NCBI RefSeq assembly: GCF_026586665.1
Contig: NZ_JAODIY010000010.1
Span: forward strand, 186,001-250,000
DNA from: Halovenus rubra
Lineage (GTDB): Archaea; Halobacteriota; Halobacteria; Halobacteriales; Haloarculaceae
Length of the DNA: 64,000 bases
Direction of reading: 5' to 3'
Shown: in pieces, positions 63,751 to 64,000 of the stretch
How the letters are laid out: every line of letters starts with the position of its first letter
Numbering within the stretch: position 1 is the stretch's first letter
Notes under the pieces: generated by a model
What the model saw: only the letters and a program-made list of their open reading frames with translations
What the model was told of the DNA's origin: nothing
The model's database searches: none
Made by a program: the position numbers and the translations under genes

Positions 63751-64000
63751 ATGACCGTAACAATCGTCGGCGCACAGCTCGGTGACGAAGGCAAGGGCGG
63801 AATCGTCGACCTGTTCGGCGAGCCCGCTGACGTTGTTGTCCGTTACCAGGGTGGCGACAACGCTGGACACACCGTCGTTCACGAAGGAGCGGAGTATAAA
63901 CTCTCGCTCGTTCCCAGTGGCGTCGTCCGTGATAAAACGGGCGTGCTGGGCAACGGCTGTGTCGTCAACCCACGGACGCTGTTCGATGAACTCGAGATGC
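63751..64000 (+). CDS. purA: Adenylosuccinate synthetase, 5' part (cut by window end)
   Basis: The first 83 residues are visible. [20 protein letters not shown] carries the GTP-binding P-loop and catalytic Asp, and [12 protein letters not shown] the IMP-binding loop with the catalytic His; these are invariant in PurA. It makes adenylosuccinate from IMP, aspartate and GTP. A TATTTAA promoter element lies near 63662-63668. The rest lies beyond the window. Confidence 0.96.
   Translation, partial: MTVTIVGAQLGDEGKGGIVDLFGEPADVVVRYQGGDNAGHTVVHEGAEYKLSLVPSGVVRDKTGVLGNGCVVNPRTLFDELEM

Overview
The window is a gene-dense, single-contig stretch of a haloarchaeal (class Halobacteria) chromosome. The evidence is the strongly acidic proteomes of nearly all genes, twin-arginine signal peptides on secreted proteins, archaeal core genes (archaeal aspartyl-tRNA synthetase, thermosome, Nob1, Pth2, class I CCA-adding enzyme, archaeal-type GAPDH, Trm1), haloarchaeal transducers, and TATA-box promoters sitting about 25 nt before start codons (leaderless transcripts). 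G+C looks moderate for a haloarchaeon. I cannot name the genus. No rRNA, CRISPR array, insertion sequence or prophage is visible; two tRNA genes are present.

Layout. 1-9.7 kb: aspS, an acetyltransferase, a UPF0175/PIN-like toxin-antitoxin pair, a creatininase-family enzyme, an Hsp20 operon with a 52-residue zinc protein, PRC-barrel and Nob1, a CPBP protease, dihydrofolate reductase and a MATE exporter. 9.8-17.7 kb: a prolyl oligopeptidase gene interrupted by one in-frame TAG, a BsuPI-type protein, tRNA-Gly(TCC), a divergent RNA ligase, type II GAPDH and the suicidal-cysteine thiazole synthase Thi4. 17.7-25.5 kb: a secreted protein with a nuclease domain between two duplicated domains, then an iron-uptake locus (regulator, Tat lipoprotein, FecCD permease, ATPase) preceded by a DtxR-type iron box, and a [2Fe-2S] ferredoxin. 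25.5-37.6 kb: RNA and housekeeping genes (pth2, cca, tRNA-Asn, pheA, histidine kinase, thermosome, Lrp regulator with divergent glnA, trm1). 37.8-52.8 kb: a branched-chain amino-acid ABC transporter (livJ facing livFGMH), two tandem paralogous transducers of which the first lacks the CheA-binding hairpin tip, a pilin-like protein, rtcB, a GIDE-like membrane protein and cheC. 52.9-64 kb: 2-oxoacid:ferredoxin oxidoreductase (porAB) with an Lrp regulator, a nucleotide-binding/DHH phosphoesterase, a CBS-ParB protein, methylmalonyl-CoA mutase large subunit, a haloarchaeal DUF7527-like protein, a winged-helix protein and the start of purA.

Functionally the region combines tRNA/rRNA maturation, central carbon metabolism, nutrient acquisition (iron, branched-chain amino acids, possibly extracellular DNA) and taxis. 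The most unusual points are the tipless transducer duplicate, the nuclease sandwiched between duplicated domains, the amber codon in the peptidase gene, two tiny ORFs whose stop codons overlap the starts of both porA and porB, and the divergent RNA ligase.
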